From: JAJPKK01 sp963824905
GTDB taxonomy: Bacteria; Pseudomonadota; Alphaproteobacteria; Rhizobiales; Xanthobacteraceae
Assembly (NCBI GenBank): GCA_963824905.1
Contig: CAWGRH010000027.1
Span: 1 to 64,000, forward strand
Reading direction: 5' to 3'
DNA length: 64,000 nt
The translations under genes and the position numbers were made by a program. This document shows positions 1-9,250 of this stretch, one piece after another. The first letter of the stretch is position 1. Every line of letters begins with the position of its first letter. Below the pieces are notes generated by a model, which was not told where the DNA came from, made no database searches, and saw only the letters and a program-made list of their open reading frames with translations.

Positions 1-10
1 ACGCAGCCGG

Positions 11-343
11 CTACGCGTCGAACTCACCCAATACGGTCTCGGTCAGCTTGTCCGGGTCGAATACGCCGGCATAGGCAAGCTCTAAGATCCTGACCGCGAC
101 AAGTTCGACGACGGGAGTGGATCCGGTCAGCCCCAGCCCAGCACAAGCCTGCCTGAATGCGCGGTTCAGCGCTTCGATTTGTTCAACACTAAATGATGGG
201 ACGCCAACGCCTTGATCGTCATTCAACGTGGAATTTCCCCGTGCATTAGCGCCCTTAGGAGTTGGTCGCGCAGGCCAGTCGATAGGTTCACAAACGTAAA
301 GGTCGCTGGTGTGTCCTCTTTGCGACACCTGGCAAGAATTCAC
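11..343 (-). CDS. small conserved-type hypothetical protein
   Basis: The frame encodes up to 110 residues and ends in a TAG at the window edge. Only the last 60 residues look protein-like: an amphipathic helical stretch beginning FSVEQIEALNRAF and a second helix VVELVAVRILELA, followed by an acidic tail. Small proteins of this pattern are common in Bradyrhizobium-type genomes and have no known role. The first 45 residues look like untranslated leader, so the true start is probably internal, near residue 46. No operon partner is visible. Function is not assigned. Confidence 0.45.
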   Translation of the reverse strand: MNSCQVSQRGHTSDLYVCEPIDWPARPTPKGANARGNSTLNDDQGVGVPSFSVEQIEALNRAFRQACAGLGLTGSTPVVELVAVRILELAYAGVFDPDKLTETVLGEFDA

Positions 344-439
344 CTATTCAGGGTTCGAAGTCAGATTGTTGCCCCGACGGCGCCCGATCTCCGCCGCGCG
401 TCGCCCGCCTTAATGCCCCGGCGGGTGGGGGCGTTGAAC

Positions 440-694
440 ATGAGTGTGTGCTATATTCGAGACGACAACGAGATCGATGCGGAACGGTGCCGAATTTCGT
501 TGCGTGAGAAGACGCCGATCTCGTTGTTCACACTGGACAGAGCCGGACGTGCCTTGTGTCTGACTGGGGTTGTGAAATCAGTGCAGTTTGATCCCGATCG
601 GGCGGCGGGCATGCAATGGCGTGTGGTGATGGATTTGTCGACGGTTGCGTCGTACACCAGCCGCGGGCGAAAAGCGCGGCAGCGAACGTCGTAG
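440..694 (+). CDS. small hypothetical protein
   Basis: An 84-residue frame starts at an ATG giving MSVCYIRDD. It has a compact beta-rich look (CRISLREKTPISLFTLDRAG, then a TGVVKSVQFDP segment and a WRVVMDL strand), which resembles small single-domain Bradyrhizobium hypotheticals and loosely a PilZ-like barrel; the RxxxR PilZ signature is not present, so that name is not used. The frame stays open upstream, but that part has no protein character. It lies divergent from the small gene at the window start. Function unknown. Confidence 0.4.
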   Translation: MSVCYIRDDNEIDAERCRISLREKTPISLFTLDRAGRALCLTGVVKSVQFDPDRAAGMQWRVVMDLSTVASYTSRGRKARQRTS

Positions 695-957
695 GCATGG
701 TGCCGGCGTTTAGTGGCCGTCCGCAAGTCGCACCAGCGACTGCTTAGTCGTGGAGTGGCCGCCGCGGGGCGCTGGAGCTGGGCCCGAAGCTCATCCCTTG
801 CATCGGGTGCTGCTCAGCGTCCCGGTCCTTGGTCAGGCAGGCGACCGGCTTGTCGTACTTGGCGCGTTATTTCTCAAGCGAACATGTCGATGGGGGCCTC
901 GGTTCCCTCGGCGGGCAAAAAGCGGCGATCGATGCGGCCAAATCTCTCTCGGCGCAG

Positions 958-1683
958 TCATGTTTGCCGGCCTCCAAGGTACGCGGTCCTAACATCCTCA
1001 TTGTCCCATAAGGCTTCGGGCCTGCCTTGCGTTACCAACTGTCCGGTCTCTAGCACGTAACCGCGATCGGCGACTGAAAGGGCCATGTTAGCATTCTGCT
1101 CCACCAGAAGAACCGTCGTGCCTTGGCGGCGGACTTCGGCGATCACACGGTAGACCTGCTGCATGATGATCGGTGCAAGGCCGAGCGATGGTTCGTCGAG
1201 CAGCAGCAGTCTGGGTCGTGCCATCAATCCACGAGCGATCGCTAGCATCTGCTGTTGTCCGCCCGACAGCGTCCAGCCGAGCGCGTTCTCGAACGGCTTC
1301 AATTCCGGGAAGATGCCAAACATTTCTTCGGCATCGTTTTCGAGCTCGACACGCGAAGGTCTCACCCGATTCGAACCGCCAAGAACGATATTCTCGCGAA
1401 CTGTCAGGCCGGGGAAAACGCGCCGACCCTCTGGTACGTGAGCGACGCCAAGTTTCACGATCGCACGCGTTGAGAGGCCGCCGATGCCGCGCCCGAAAAA
1501 ACGCAGGGATCCCGATCGGGCCGACATCAACCCGGAAATCACCCGCAATGTCGTGCTCTTGCCGGCACCATTAGCTCCGAGCAAAGCGACAATCTCGCCT
1601 TCCCCAACGGTCAGGCTCAGGCCCCTGAGGGCGACAACATTGCCGTACGTGGCGACGACCTCCTCGAGTTCAAGCAGCGCCAT
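958..1683 (-). CDS. livF: branched-chain amino acid ABC transporter ATP-binding protein LivF
   Basis: This 241-residue protein is one of the two cytoplasmic ATPases that power uptake of branched-chain amino acids, amides or urea through a Liv-type importer. Walker A is GANGAGKST at residues 36-44, the signature LSGGQQQ is near residue 138, Walker B is LLLLDEP, and the switch histidine position is the VEQN glutamine-type found in LivF. The start chosen is the ATG giving MALLELEEVV; an upstream in-frame ATG adds nine unlikely residues. Its start overlaps the end of the livM-livG gene by 14 bases, so the genes are translationally coupled in the order livK, livH, livMG, livF. Length is typical of LivF (about 235-240). 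Confidence 0.93.
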   Translation of the reverse strand: MALLELEEVVATYGNVVALRGLSLTVGEGEIVALLGANGAGKSTTLRVISGLMSARSGSLRFFGRGIGGLSTRAIVKLGVAHVPEGRRVFPGLTVRENIVLGGSNRVRPSRVELENDAEEMFGIFPELKPFENALGWTLSGGQQQMLAIARGLMARPRLLLLDEPSLGLAPIIMQQVYRVIAEVRRQGTTVLLVEQNANMALSVADRGYVLETGQLVTQGRPEALWDNEDVRTAYLGGRQT

Positions 1684-3451
1684 GAGACCTCGCCGGAGGC
1701 GCCTCGCCAAGATAGGCCGTCATGACGTCAGGATGGCGAAGCACATCCGACGGCGCGCCGTCGGCGATGCGCTTACCGAAATTGAGCACAGTGATGTGGT
1801 CGGCCACCTGCTGCACCATGGCCATGTCATGATCAATGATCAAAATGGTGAGTCCGTGCCCTTTGAGACGCTTGAGAAGCGCGATGAGACCGTTTTTCTC
1901 GTTATGATTGAGACCGGCACCTGGTTCGTCTAAAAGTAGCAGCTTCGGTTGCCCGGCCAGCGCCCGCGCGATTTCGACCAGCCGCTGATGGCCGTAGCTC
2001 AGACTGCCGACGTCTCCGTCGGCTCGCGTTGCGAGTCCGACGAAGTCGAGGGCCGACAGGGCGTGCCGCGCGAAGCCGCCGGGTGGTACTTTGTTATCCG
2101 GCCGCTCCGCGCCCACGATCACGTTCTCGAGGATGCTCATCGCACCGAACAGTCGGATGTTCTGAAATGTGCGTCCAATACCGCAGCCGGCGCGCCTGTA
2201 AGGCGCCATTCGCGTGATGTTGATGCCGTCTAGGACAACGGTACCGGCAGTCGGCTGTATGATGCCGTTGAGCATATTAAGGAGCGTGGTCTTTCCCGAA
2301 CCGTTCGGCCCGATCAGGGCATGCACGGTATTGGGCCGGATCGTCAAATCGACGCCGCTCACAGCCTTCAGGCCGCCAAAGTGTTTCGAGACCCCGTACA
2401 TGGACATCATCGCGGCGCCTTCTTCCTGGGAAACTCTTTGAGCGAGTGCGAATGGCGGAATCGATGCGAAAACCGGACGCTCATGCCGCAGCCGACGCCA
2501 TAGGTTCGTCGCATAGCCCCAGATGCCGTCCGGCATGAACACCATGATGAGGATGACCGCCGCACCATAGACCGCGAGATAGATCACTTTGAGGAAGCGC
2601 AGCCATTCCGGCAGCAGGATCAGCAGCGCAGTTCCCAATATCGCGCCAGCCGGCGCAGAAGAGCCGCCGAGCAGCACCATGGTCAGGAATACGACCAATT
2701 CGGCGAAGCCGAACTGATCGGGGCTTACATAAGTGAAGCCGCCGGCAAAGAGTGCCCCCCCGAAACCGCCGAGCAGGGCGGAGAGTGTAAACGCCACCAC
2801 CTTAGTCATGTAGGCGTTGACGCCAACCACGTTGGCGGCAAGCTCATTGTCGCGCACCGCCTGCATCGCGCGGCCTAGTCTTGTCGTTTTCAGGCGCCAG
2901 ACCAAGAATGCGACGACGAACAGCGCCGCGACACAGAGACCCAAATAAGGTCCGCTCTCGGCGAGCAATGGCGGTCGCTTGATGTTTGGCACCCCGTCGG
3001 GGCCCCGGGTGAAAGAAACCCAGTTTGTCAGCACCAACGTCATAATCGTCTGGAAGCTGATCGTGACCATCGCAAGATAGTGCCCGGCCAGGCGAAGCGA
3101 CGTCAGCCCCAGCGCTGCCCCACACACCGCCGCAGCGGCAACCCCGAGGACGAGCGCGACGAAGTACGAAAGCGCGAAGGCAGTAGTACCGAGAGCGACG
3201 CTGTATGCGCCGAGCCCGAAGAACGCCGCCTGCGCCAAATTGATCTGCCCGGTATAACCAAGCACGATAGTGAGTCCGAGCACCGCGATCGCATAAGTGC
3301 TCGCCTGCATCAATAAGTTGAGCACATAAGCGGAGAACGGAACTGTGACAGCGGCCGTGATGGCGGCAAGCGCAGCCGCAGCATAAAGCCCAAAACCGAG
3401 CGCATATGGGCCGGGTCGCTTCAATTTCGTCAACCGCGCAAGCGCGCTCAT
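1670..3451 (-). CDS. fused LivM permease / LivG ATPase
   Basis: This 593-residue protein joins an inner-membrane LivM permease (about residues 15-325, several hydrophobic spans, typical GYTGQINLAQAAFFGLGAY loop) to a LivG ATPase (from about residue 348, Walker A GPNGSGKTT, signature LSYGHQR, Walker B LLLLDEPGAGL). Fused LivMG proteins are known in Rhizobiales, whereas the two are separate in enterobacteria. The ATG chosen gives MSALARLTK and overlaps the livH stop as ATGA, a strong sign of coupled translation. The reading frame is open well upstream, but that portion is antisense-like translation of livH. It pairs with LivH as the membrane channel and with LivF as the ATPase pair. Confidence 0.92.
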   Translation of the reverse strand: MSALARLTKLKRPGPYALGFGLYAAAALAAITAAVTVPFSAYVLNLLMQASTYAIAVLGLTIVLGYTGQINLAQAAFFGLGAYSVALGTTAFALSYFVALVLGVAAAAVCGAALGLTSLRLAGHYLAMVTISFQTIMTLVLTNWVSFTRGPDGVPNIKRPPLLAESGPYLGLCVAALFVVAFLVWRLKTTRLGRAMQAVRDNELAANVVGVNAYMTKVVAFTLSALLGGFGGALFAGGFTYVSPDQFGFAELVVFLTMVLLGGSSAPAGAILGTALLILLPEWLRFLKVIYLAVYGAAVILIMVFMPDGIWGYATNLWRRLRHERPVFASIPPFALAQRVSQEEGAAMMSMYGVSKHFGGLKAVSGVDLTIRPNTVHALIGPNGSGKTTLLNMLNGIIQPTAGTVVLDGINITRMAPYRRAGCGIGRTFQNIRLFGAMSILENVIVGAERPDNKVPPGGFARHALSALDFVGLATRADGDVGSLSYGHQRLVEIARALAGQPKLLLLDEPGAGLNHNEKNGLIALLKRLKGHGLTILIIDHDMAMVQQVADHITVLNFGKRIADGAPSDVLRHPDVMTAYLGEAPPARSHGAA

Positions 3452-4323
3452 GCCTTCTCCGAGATGCGCTCGCCGAAGATGCCTTGCGGACGCAGCAGCA
3501 GGAAGATGAGCAGCACCAGGAATGCGAAGGCGTCCTTGTAGGGAACCGAAATGTAGGCAGCGCCGAAGGTCTCGATGACGCCGAGGGTGAGGCCACCGAC
3601 GATCGCGCCAGTGACGTCGCCGAAGCCCCCGATGATGCTCGCGGCGAATGCCTTGAGTGCGATCGAGGAGCCCATCGAGACCGTCACGAAGAGGATCGGC
3701 GCGACAAGGATCCCAGCAAGCCCGCCCAGCACCGCGCTGTACATGAAGGTGATCATGATCATCGACATCACGGGGATGCCAAGCAGACTGGCCATCTCTT
3801 TGTCCTGAGACGTCGCCTGCATCTTCTTGCCGAGCAGGGTGTACTCGAAGAAAACGTATTGCAGCACCACCATGACGAGGGTCACCACGATGATCACGAT
3901 GTATTGGGCGTCGAAAAACACGTCGCCGATGCTGAACCCAGGCAGAGCGAAGAGGCTCTCGAGGCTCTGCGGTCGCGGCCCGTAAGCTGCGAGCACGCCG
4001 TTTTCGAGCAAAATCGATGCGCCGATAGTGCTGATAATGACAGGAAGAAAGGAGCGATGGCGGAGCGGATAATAGACCCCGAGATTGAACAGTGCCCCGA
4101 AGCCGGCCAGCAGCACGAGGGTGATGACAATGCTCAGCCAGTAAGGAATCTCGAGATCGATTGCCATCACCACCATGGCGAAGGCCCCCAACATCGCGAA
4201 ATCGCCTTGCGCGAAATTGACCACATTGGTAGCCCGATAGATCAGCGCAAACCCCAAGGCCACCAGTGCGTAAACGCTCCCGACGCCGATTCCGGTGAAA
4301 AGAAGCTGAAAATTGAATCCCAT
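3448..4323 (-). CDS. livH: branched-chain amino acid ABC transporter permease LivH
   Basis: LivH is the second inner-membrane permease of the Liv importer. The 291-residue sequence begins MGFNFQLLFTGIGVGSVYALVALG, with the family hallmark NVVNFAQGDFAMLGAF near residue 35 and about eight hydrophobic spans; the EAA-like cytoplasmic loop lies near residue 190-210 (DKEMASLLG). Length is normal (290-300). It ends in a 4-base overlap with livMG. About 145 bases separate it from the livK stop upstream. The likely substrate is a branched-chain amino acid or related amide, which cannot be narrowed from sequence alone. Confidence 0.93.
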   Translation of the reverse strand: MGFNFQLLFTGIGVGSVYALVALGFALIYRATNVVNFAQGDFAMLGAFAMVVMAIDLEIPYWLSIVITLVLLAGFGALFNLGVYYPLRHRSFLPVIISTIGASILLENGVLAAYGPRPQSLESLFALPGFSIGDVFFDAQYIVIIVVTLVMVVLQYVFFEYTLLGKKMQATSQDKEMASLLGIPVMSMIMITFMYSAVLGGLAGILVAPILFVTVSMGSSIALKAFAASIIGGFGDVTGAIVGGLTLGVIETFGAAYISVPYKDAFAFLVLLIFLLLRPQGIFGERISEKA

Positions 4324-4468
4324 GAACGATCAGCTCGCGCACGTCAGCAACTGTCGGCGGTTCCAGCTGCGCCCGCCGACCTGGATTGGAGTAGAGGCCA
4401 GGACATCTCTGTTCCCGAACCGCGCGTGAGCCCGTCAGCGCCGAGAACCGGCTGCCGCTTCGGCGAGA

Positions 4469-5612
4469 TCAATCGTCGAATTCGATGTGCTTTTCGAACA
4501 CCACACTGCCATTGTTGTTCTTGACGATGTTGTACCCGTGGAGTCCGTCGCCGTTGGCATCAAATTTGTAAGTTCCCTCGGCTCCCAAGTATCCGCTCAC
4601 TGCGAGGATGGCGCGGCGAATCCGGTCCGGTTCGAGACCCTTCGCTTCACCGATCGCGCGCGCGAGCACGTGTACGGCGTCATAAGGCCAGGAACCAAAA
4701 ATGTCCGGCGCCGACCGGTAGGCGGCCGCGTATTTAGCAGCAAACGCCTTCGCCGCATCGCTCGAATCTCTGTTGAAATCTACGACCGCGTAGGAGCCAT
4801 AGAGCGCGGGGCCCGCGAGCTTGAGTGCCGTAGTTGTAACCGTCGTTGGCGAGCCGACCCATGTGAGCGCGACGCCGAGCTGGCGCAACTGCTTCGCGAA
4901 GATGCCTTGGTCGGTCTCAAAGGTCATGTAAGTACCCATCACGTCGGCGCCCGACTGCTTGACGGCAAGCGCAACCGGCGTGAAGTCCTGCGAGTTGTTC
5001 GGGTAGCCCTGGATAAGGACCGGCTCGATGCCCATGCCCTTGAGGGATTCGACAAGATTTTTCATGCCGTTGGTGCCGAACGCGTCAGTCGAATGCACGA
5101 TTGCCCATTTTCGCTTCCCGAGAACCTTTGCGCCATAATCCGCGATAACGCGGGCCGAATACACGTCGTTTGGCCGGAACCGGAAGAACCATGGATTGCC
5201 CATGTGCGTGAGCACCGGGTCGGTGCCACCGATCATGACGGGCTTGCCGAGCTTGAGCACGTCCGGCGCCATGGCATGGACCTGAGTCGAGCGGATCGGC
5301 CCAAGAAACGCCGCGATGCTCGCATCGCCGGCGAGCTTACTGAACGCGAGGACGACACCCGGGTTTGTTGTTTGGTCGTCTTCGATGACAAGTTCGAATG
5401 GGCGACTTAGGACGCCGCCGGCTTTGTTGATCTCATCGACCGCGAGTTTCGCGCCCTGGGTCTGAAAGCGGCCCGAACTCCGCGCCGGGTCCGGTGAGCG
5501 GTGCGACCATCCCAATCCTGATCGGGTCCGCAGCCAATACCGCATGAGCAGCGCCCAGCACACCCAGCGTAAGCGCGAGCAGGAAGACGCGATGCGGTAT
5601 TGACGGCCACAT
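4469..5612 (-). pseudogene. livK: Liv-type periplasmic substrate-binding protein, single-base frameshift
   Basis: The protein would bind the substrate in the periplasm for the LivH/LivMG/LivF importer. The ATG gives MWPSIPHRVFLLAL, a Sec signal peptide cleaved after AVLAA, preceded by a purine-rich GAGGGG ribosome site. The N-terminal frame runs through DPIRIGMVAPLTGPGAE, then one extra base at about 5476-5477 shifts the frame. The next frame continues RFQTQGAKLAVDEINKAGG to the normal end, giving a type I periplasmic binding fold of 380 residues if one T (coding strand) is removed and AESGRFQ restored. Apart from this the gene is complete. As sequenced it would not make a full protein; a sequencing error is as likely as true inactivation. 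Confidence 0.85.
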
Positions 5613-6709
5613 AAATTTCCCCTCTTTGACGCTGAGCGGACAATCAAACAGACGTGATGTCGCTCTCGCGCCGACCAATTCCCAGCCTTTTCGAAAGCTA
5701 CACCAATTACCGAGCGGCGTGGAAGAGGATAAATTATCGCGACGATTCGGTAACTTACCCGTTAGCTGAGAGAAAGGAAGAGCTGGGGCCCATGCGGTTC
5801 GACACGACGTTAATCTGACCACTTGTTGGTCCGTAGCCGGTGTGAAGCGGTTCTGGCCGATGCGTCAATCATTGCGATGCCAGAAGGACCAGATTGGTGG
5901 ACCTTAGAGGCAGAGTGTAGTGATGCCGGCGTCGACGCGCAGACTATACCGTTCGTGAAGGAAGGCGGTCGCAAAACGCACTCCTTCCCTTGCTGGCGAC
6001 CGCGGCGCACTAGTGTCCCCGTCTGCAACCATTACTTGCGAGGTGGCCGGAGGTTCCGTTTCTCGCGGGTTGCTCCAAAGAAACCGCAGGTGCACTTGCT
6101 TTGAAGCTGAGGCAGCTCCCAGCCCGGCGTCGCGCCCAGGAGCCAAACCGGTTGCATACGCGCGTCCTGCGCGGACAAACGAGAGGCTCAGAGAGCATCC
6201 AGGCAAGATGGAACCGCAATACGTCCAGCGGGGGATGTAGTCGACTGCAAAGGATCGTCGCATGGCGTCCGACCGGACGAGGCTGGAGCAGGTTTGCTCG
6301 CATCGACATTCGAGGCAGATCGTCAAGACCGGTAGACTTCTTCGGCAAGATCGATTTTAATATGTCATGGATTGACACTGATGAGTTCACTGATGAACGT
6401 TAGGGAGCTGGCGACTGCTCGAGGCGGTGCGAACGCGAGGGGTGTGGGTCTTACCTCTTTCAAGAAAAGCGCATCGAGCAGCCTCTACGCCATCCACATC
6501 GAAGCGTGGTCGTAACGGAACCAGAACAGGTTCCGAAGATCACATCGAGATCGAAGTTAGGTTCCGCCGTCGTGCCGACGCGGAGCCCAAACAACGCCCC
6601 GAACGCATCGAGCGGGCCAGACGGCACGACGCAAACTGCCGTGTAATCAGGACGCTTCCGCGGGCGCTTGAACCGTTCGAGCCTACAGTTAACTGAGGTT
6701 GTGATTGAC
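5613..6709. other. gene-poor interval upstream of livK and the GGDEF-EAL gene
   Basis: About 1.1 kb carries only short overlapping open frames on both strands, none with a recognisable domain, good ribosome site or alpha-proteobacterial codon bias. It must contain the promoters for livK (minus) and the downstream cyclic-di-GMP gene (plus). A short perfect palindrome, GACCA-5-TGGTC, lies at 5817-5831, about 205 bases upstream of the livK start. No RNA gene was recognised. Confidence 0.5.
5817..5831. promoter_or_regulatory. candidate palindromic operator upstream of livK
   Basis: The sequence GACCA, five bases, TGGTC is a perfect short inverted repeat and resembles the half-sites bound by GntR/FadR-family regulators, which often control amino-acid or organic-acid importers. 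No such regulator gene is in the window. The short arms make chance occurrence quite possible. Confidence 0.2.
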
Positions 6710-9244
6710 ATGAAATCGCAGACCGAGTGCGCGTTTGTGACCGATGGCTACTCCGCAAGCCCGCCCCCAACCAACATATCCGAAACGGAAAACGATGCTC
6801 TGCGCACTCTATTGGCGCTTCACGCGATTGCGCTGGGCGCAATGTCGCACGGCATTTGTGTGTTGGACGCTGATGGCCGAGTAGCTCTGTTCAATCGAAA
6901 GCTCTCGGAAATCTTCCAGCTATCTTCTGGAATCATGTGCGTCGGAATGTCATTTAGGGCGCTTCTCGAACTCGGGGTCATGCGCGGCCACTGCACTCGG
7001 GAGACATTTTCCAAAACCTGGAACGAGTGCAAAAAGCAATTACAAGAATGTGAGCCCTTCATTTTGCACCATGAGTTCGCGAACGGTAATTTAGTCAAAT
7101 CTCATTTCCGCCCAGTTGCGGCAGGCGGCTGGGTAGTAATACATGAGGAAACCGCGAATGAAGAGAACTTGGAGAAACAAGGAACCAAACGGCAAATCGA
7201 CTGTCTGCAACAAGCGTTGAGTCATATGTCGCAGGGGCTTTGCCTCTTTGATGCGAACGAGCGTCTGATAATTTATAACGAACAGTATCTGTCAATTTAT
7301 GGATTCGATCGATCTGTCATAAAGCCAGGTATTTCTTATCGCGAGATTTTGGATTACGCGGTAAAACATGGAAAACACATAAATCTACAAAATGAAGAAC
7401 TGTACGTCCGTTGCATGACTTTGATAAAGTCACCCACGCCCACCTCGCATCGACTTCACCTGAGTGACGGGAAAGTGGTGGAAACCACATTCCGGCGGAT
7501 CGCCGACGGTGGATGGGTAGCAGTTCATGAGGATATCACTAGCCGAATTCGTGAGCAGGATGCCTTACACGAACGAAATCTACTTCTCGACGCTACGCTT
7601 GAAAATATGGCACACGGCCTGTGCGCCTATGATTGTGACCTGCGCCTCATTTTCGCCAATCGCAGCTATCTCGAGATTTACGGGCTCAGCGCCGAGGACG
7701 CGCGGCCGGGCGTGACATTGCTTGATCTGATGCGGGCCAGCATAGATCGCGGGATTCATGTTCCGGGCGTTACCGCGGAGCAAATGTTCGGAGACTACAA
7801 ACGCCGCCTGATCGAACGCAAAGAATCGGTACTGTACCGCGAGTTGGCCAACGGACGCGTGATCGCGGTACGGCACCGGCCGATGATAAATGGCGGTTGG
7901 GTCGGAACATACGAGGACATCACCGAACGACGGCGCTTTGAGACCGACATTGCCAGATTGGCGCGGCTGGACGCGTTGACCGAACTTCCTAACCGGCTGA
8001 TGTTCCGCGAACAAGTGGACGCGGCGCTCGCGCGGATCGATGCGAAACAGCCGATCGCGATTCTTTGTGTAGACCTCGATAACTTTAAGACAGTGAACGA
8101 CACGCTCGGTCATCTCGTGGGGGACAAACTACTGCAAGGTGTCGGCGCGCGACTGCGGGGCGCGATAGGCGACAAGGATACTATTGCTCGCCTGGGCGGA
8201 GATGAGTTTGCAATCTTGCATCGCATGAGCGAAGCGTGCAGCCCGGCCAAGCTTGCACGAAATCTGATAGAATCCGTGTCAGAACAGATATTTATTGAAG
8301 GCCACGAGATCAATATTGGGCTAAGTGCGGGCATTGTGATCGCCCCTGAGGACGGGGTGGAGTGTGATCAGCTGATGCGGTGCGCCGATCTTGCGTTGTA
8401 CAGTGCCAAGGCTGAGGGCCGGAAAACCTATCGGTTCTATAAGCCAGAAATGAGCGTTAAAATGCAATCGCGCCACGCGCTGGAGCTTGATCTACGGCGC
8501 GCCTTGCAAGCAGGAGAATTCAGTCTGGTTTACCAGCCTCTGGTAACACTAGCCACAAACGAGCTCGCCGGGATGGAAGCCCTAATGCGGTGGACCCATC
8601 CCAAACGGGGGGCAGTCTCGCCAGAAGAATTCATCCCGATTGCGGAGGATATCGGCCTTATTGCGCCGTTCGGCGCCTGGGTCCTTCACGAAGCGTGCGC
8701 GGAGGCGTTGCGTTGGCCCGATCAAATAAGGATTGCCGTCAATCTATCACCAACGCAACTGCGTGACCGCGGTTTCATAGCCAAGGTCAAGCGAACGCTA
8801 GCAGATACAGGCCTCCCACCATGGCGACTCGAACTGGAGATCACGGAAAGGGTCTTGATGCAGAAGGATGAAGGTGTGCTGGCCACGCTGCATCAACTTC
8901 GTGCCTGCGGAATTAGAATCGCACTCGATGATTTCGGTACCGGTTATTCCTCTTTAAATTATTTGCGCAGTTTTCCGTTCGATAGAATCAAGATCGATCG
9001 ATCCTTCACCGCCGACACGCACCGTACGCACGGGGGCGAAGCAATCGTCCGGGCGATTGCAACACTCGGCGCAAACCTCGGCATTGAGACTACCGCGGAG
9101 GGTGTCGAGACTTCGGAACAGCTTGACGCAATGCGTCGCGCAGGATGCACTGAAGTACAAGGCTTTTTGCTCAGCCGGCCGCGTCCGGCCTCCGAACTCT
9201 CTACCGTGTTTGTCCAATTCAGCCGTCCTGAAAACGTTCGCTGA
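6710..9244 (+). CDS. PAS_7-GGDEF-EAL bifunctional cyclic-di-GMP enzyme
   Basis: An 844-residue signalling protein that should make and/or break cyclic-di-GMP. Three PAS_7-type sensor repeats begin near residues 37, 163 and 290, each with the pattern LxxMSxGLCLFD followed by NxxYLxIYG and an HxxxDGGWVxxxED end. The diguanylate cyclase domain has an intact GGDEF motif at 496-500, and the phosphodiesterase domain an intact EAL at 623-625 plus DDFGTGYSSL near 741. No transmembrane span is evident, so sensing is probably cytoplasmic. The ATG giving MKSQTEC was chosen because GAGG lies 11 bases upstream; a TTG 42 bases earlier is less convincing. It is a lone gene. Its base composition is lower in GC than the downstream half of the window. 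Confidence 0.92.
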   Translation: MKSQTECAFVTDGYSASPPPTNISETENDALRTLLALHAIALGAMSHGICVLDADGRVALFNRKLSEIFQLSSGIMCVGMSFRALLELGVMRGHCTRETFSKTWNECKKQLQECEPFILHHEFANGNLVKSHFRPVAAGGWVVIHEETANEENLEKQGTKRQIDCLQQALSHMSQGLCLFDANERLIIYNEQYLSIYGFDRSVIKPGISYREILDYAVKHGKHINLQNEELYVRCMTLIKSPTPTSHRLHLSDGKVVETTFRRIADGGWVAVHEDITSRIREQDALHERNLLLDATLENMAHGLCAYDCDLRLIFANRSYLEIYGLSAEDARPGVTLLDLMRASIDRGIHVPGVTAEQMFGDYKRRLIERKESVLYRELANGRVIAVRHRPMINGGWVGTYEDITERRRFETDIARLARLDALTELPNRLMFREQVDAALARIDAKQPIAILCVDLDNFKTVNDTLGHLVGDKLLQGVGARLRGAIGDKDTIARLGGDEFAILHRMSEACSPAKLARNLIESVSEQIFIEGHEINIGLSAGIVIAPEDGVECDQLMRCADLALYSAKAEGRKTYRFYKPEMSVKMQSRHALELDLRRALQAGEFSLVYQPLVTLATNELAGMEALMRWTHPKRGAVSPEEFIPIAEDIGLIAPFGAWVLHEACAEALRWPDQIRIAVNLSPTQLRDRGFIAKVKRTLADTGLPPWRLELEITERVLMQKDEGVLATLHQLRACGIRIALDDFGTGYSSLNYLRSFPFDRIKIDRSFTADTHRTHGGEAIVRAIATLGANLGIETTAEGVETSEQLDAMRRAGCTEVQGFLLSRPRPASELSTVFVQFSRPENVR

Positions 9245-9250
9245 AGCAGA

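Noticed and set aside
5470..5480. Programmed ribosomal frameshifting in livK
   Set aside because: There is no slippery heptamer or downstream pseudoknot, and the same kind of insertion recurs in unrelated genes.
5613..6709. Short open frames in the 1.1 kb interval
   Set aside because: They overlap on several frames, have no family features or ribosome site and use unlike codons.
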